The notes under the pieces are model-generated. The model was not told where the DNA came from. It searched no databases and saw nothing but the letters and a program-made list of their open reading frames with translations. A stretch of 15,877 bases of DNA from an uncultured beta proteobacterium (GTDB lineage: Bacteria > Pseudomonadota > Gammaproteobacteria > Burkholderiales > Rhodocyclaceae): contig CAIYYE010000536.1 in assembly GCA_903930395.1 (NCBI GenBank), positions 1 to 15,877 on the forward strand, given 5' to 3'. Of this stretch, positions 14,236 through 15,877 are shown piece by piece; within the stretch, counting starts at the first letter, position 1; every line of letters starts with the position of its first letter. Both the position numbers and the translations under genes were made by a program.

Positions 14236-14993
14236 CAGAGATTGCAGAAGGTCAGGGCAAAAGGCACATCGCACTCGCAGCCACGCGCCTTGAGTTCGCC
14301 GGCCGGCGGCTTGGTGAAGCGGATGTTCAGGAAATACTTGTTGGCGCTGACTTCGGGAATGGCCTGCTCATCGACGCCGACCGTAACGCGCACCATCTGC
14401 GCGGCCGAACCACCGAGATTGAGCTGGAAGTGGCCGTTGGTCGCCGTGTAGTCCTTGGCCCGACCACTGGAACGGAGCAGGCGGAGGACGATGGCCGCTG
14501 CATCGCGCAGGGGCAGCATCGGCTTGGTCCAGCCCTCGAGGGCGACGCGCCGGACATCGGCGGCACGGTGCAGCCACCAGTGGTAGGAGGGCAGGTCAAA
14601 TTCGCAGACGCCACCGGGAATGGCGGCCCGGCTCTTGATCCCCATGAGCCAGTCGTTTTCACGCAGATACTGGCCAATCTTGCCGGTCATGCCGAGCAAG
14701 GCAGCGGACGACTGTTCGATTTCATAAAGGGCGCCGGACAGCGCCTCTTCGGAAATTTCGGGATTGTTGCGAAAAGCCAGCAGGGTTTGCCGCTGCCGCT
14801 CGAGCTCCTGGATGAGGTCCATCTTGAGGTCGGCACGACCGGCCACCTCGAGGATTTCAAACAGGGAAAGGAGTGCCGTGTGGTGCTCCAGGGATCCCTC
14901 TTCCTGGGCAAAATACGCCGTTTTTTCGAACAGATCCTCCAGACGCAGCAGCGTGCGGATGCGCTCATTGAACGGGTATTCGTAGGTAATCAC
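14235..14993 (-). CDS. zapD: Cell division protein ZapD
   Basis: This 252-residue cytoplasmic protein of the ZapD (DUF1342) family bundles FtsZ filaments at the division ring. The N-terminus [20 protein letters not shown] is nearly diagnostic. [16 protein letters not shown] sits close to the C-terminus, and the middle is largely helical, as expected. The start is a GTG at 14993-14991, chosen because it gives the family N-terminus exactly; the ribosome site is weak. It lies 60 bases downstream of coaE and overlaps yacG by one base, matching the conserved coaE-zapD-yacG string of beta- and gammaproteobacteria. Confidence 0.96.
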   Translation of the reverse strand: MITYEYPFNERIRTLLRLEDLFEKTAYFAQEEGSLEHHTALLSLFEILEVAGRADLKMDLIQELERQRQTLLAFRNNPEISEEALSGALYEIEQSSAALLGMTGKIGQYLRENDWLMGIKSRAAIPGGVCEFDLPSYHWWLHRAADVRRVALEGWTKPMLPLRDAAAIVLRLLRSSGRAKDYTATNGHFQLNLGGSAAQMVRVTVGVDEQAIPEVSANKYFLNIRFTKPPAGELKARGCECDVPFALTFCNL

Positions 14994-15053
14994 GCGGGCG
15001 GTGTCCGAGAAAACGGAAAATTTTGTTTATTCTGAGCCATTTGCATGCAAATC

Positions 15054-15677
15054 TCAACAGCCAGCTTTAAGTTTTTCAGCCAAAAGTGCTAGATAGTTTG
15101 CATGCAGGACTTTGACTTGTTGCCGAATCTTTGTCCGCTCGCCATCGTTGAGCACGACATCGTCGGCGACAGCGAGCCGTTGCTGGCGCGTCGCCTGCGC
15201 CGCCATGATCGCCCCGACCTGCTCTGCGGAGAGCCCGTTGCGCGCCATGACCCGCTTCATTTGCAGGCTTTCCGGACAATCGACCACGACGATGCGGTCA
15301 CAGCGCTCGCGGTAGTTTCCGGATTCGACGAGCAATGGAACGGCCAGGATGACGTAGGGTGAACCAGCATCCCGGCAGCGCTCGCCAGATATCTGGCGAA
15401 TCAGAGGATGGAGGATGCCTTCAAGCCTTCGGCGCGCCGAAGGGTCGGCAAAAGCCAGCTGGCGCATGGCCGCCCGGTCGAGGGCGCCATCCGCCGCCCG
15501 GATTGCCGGGCCGAACTCGGCGATCAGTGCAGGCATGGCCAGCCCCTCGGCAACCGTCAACTCATGGGCAATGGCATCGGTGTCGACCAAGCCTGCACCC
15601 TGCTCGACGAACAGATCGGCGACAGTGCTTTTGCCGCTGCCTACCCCGCCTGTCAGCCCGACGACAAACCGGCTCAT
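15054..15677 (-). CDS. coaE: Dephospho-CoA kinase
   Basis: This 207-residue cytoplasmic kinase phosphorylates dephospho-CoA at the 3' ribose hydroxyl, the last step of coenzyme A synthesis. The P-loop is GGVGSGKST (10-18), followed by VDTDAIAHEL (about 31-40) and LEGILHPLIRQ, all typical of CoaE. YVILAVPLLVESG and CDRIVVVDCPE mark the second half of the kinase fold. Length is normal. The ATG overlaps the stop of the upstream SPOR-domain gene by 4 bases (ATGA). In many relatives the upstream gene is the prepilin peptidase pilD, so this neighbour differs. Confidence 0.96.
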   Translation of the reverse strand: MSRFVVGLTGGVGSGKSTVADLFVEQGAGLVDTDAIAHELTVAEGLAMPALIAEFGPAIRAADGALDRAAMRQLAFADPSARRRLEGILHPLIRQISGERCRDAGSPYVILAVPLLVESGNYRERCDRIVVVDCPESLQMKRVMARNGLSAEQVGAIMAAQATRQQRLAVADDVVLNDGERTKIRQQVKVLHANYLALLAEKLKAGC

Positions 15678-15877
15678 TTACAGGCTAGCGCCTCGGCCTT
15701 GGGCAAGGCCTGGCCGACCGCACCAAGCAGGGCTGCCTTTTCGCTGGCCGGCCCCCTGGCCAGCACCGTCACCTGCGCGTCCTTGCCGGGGCGAGGCGAG
15801 ACCGCCGCTGACCGGACACCCTTGGCCTTCAACTCGGCCAACCGCTCCTGCCCGCCTTTTTCTGTCGAAAAGACGCC
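15674..15877 (-). CDS. SPOR-domain protein, C-terminal fragment
   Basis: The last 67 codons of a minus-strand gene enter from the right edge. The peptide begins GVFSTEKGGQERLAELKAKG, continues VTVLARGPASEKAALLGAVG and ends ALACK. The GVFST start, the LAELKAKGV helix and the later beta strands fit a SPOR domain, which binds peptidoglycan lacking stem peptides at division septa. Only the domain's C-terminal part is visible, so the full architecture (membrane anchor, other domains) is unknown. Its TGA overlaps the coaE ATG, indicating co-transcription with coaE, zapD and yacG. A septal wall-binding protein beside the FtsZ bundler ZapD suggests a shared division theme. Confidence 0.72.
   Translation of the reverse strand, partial: GVFSTEKGGQERLAELKAKGVRSAAVSPRPGKDAQVTVLARGPASEKAALLGAVGQALPKAEALACK

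Overview
The window reads as chromosomal DNA of a Gram-negative, GC-rich betaproteobacterium. The gene set and the order coaE-zapD-yacG-Nudix/ThiE suggest the Rhodocyclales (Dechloromonas/Azonexus-like); this is inference from gene content, not a database match. Genes are tightly packed. No rRNA, tRNA, CRISPR array or insertion sequence was seen, and no gap between genes exceeds about 220 bases.

Layout. (1) Bases 1-1905, minus strand: a sulfate-uptake operon, with the sulfate-binding protein, the permease CysT and the first codons of CysW. (2) 2095-2682, plus: a Pal-like OmpA-family lipoprotein. It is separated by a bidirectional terminator from a convergent 60-residue Arg-rich small protein (2750-2932, minus). 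(3) 3092-9547, plus: a promoter, five genes that are nearly all translationally coupled, and a terminator. The genes encode a PhnD-family periplasmic binding protein, a membrane GGDEF-EAL enzyme, a membrane-anchored monohaem cytochrome c, a TsdA-like dihaem cytochrome c and a SulP anion transporter with a STAS domain. (4) 9588-10911, minus: an ammonium transporter behind a recognisable sigma-54 promoter and an NtrC-type site. (5) 10950-13113: lytic transglycosylase MltA (minus) diverging from a DUF815-type AAA ATPase (plus). (6) 13110-14054, plus: a Nudix/ThiE-like fusion, whose end overlaps the end of the convergent yacG. (7) 14038-15877, minus: a housekeeping string of a SPOR-domain protein (partial), coaE, zapD and yacG.

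The most interesting part is region 3. A periplasmic binding protein next to a membrane GGDEF-EAL enzyme resembles known pairs in which ligand binding sets c-di-GMP output (NspS-MbaA), and PhnD-family proteins can act as oxyanion sensors (AioX). Here that pair is in one transcription unit with two membrane-anchored cytochromes that carry SoxA/TsdA-type His/Cys haem signatures, and with a SulP anion carrier. The working hypothesis is a sulfur- (or other) oxyanion sensing, redox and transport cassette that reports to c-di-GMP. The substrate cannot be fixed from sequence. The sulfate-uptake operon nearby fits a sulfur theme but is on the other strand and separately controlled.

Several of the longest open frames begin inside neighbouring genes or promoters. 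Starts were moved accordingly for amt, mltA, the DUF815 ATPase, the Nudix/ThiE gene, sulP, yacG and the PhnD-like gene, using overlaps, promoters and family N-termini.
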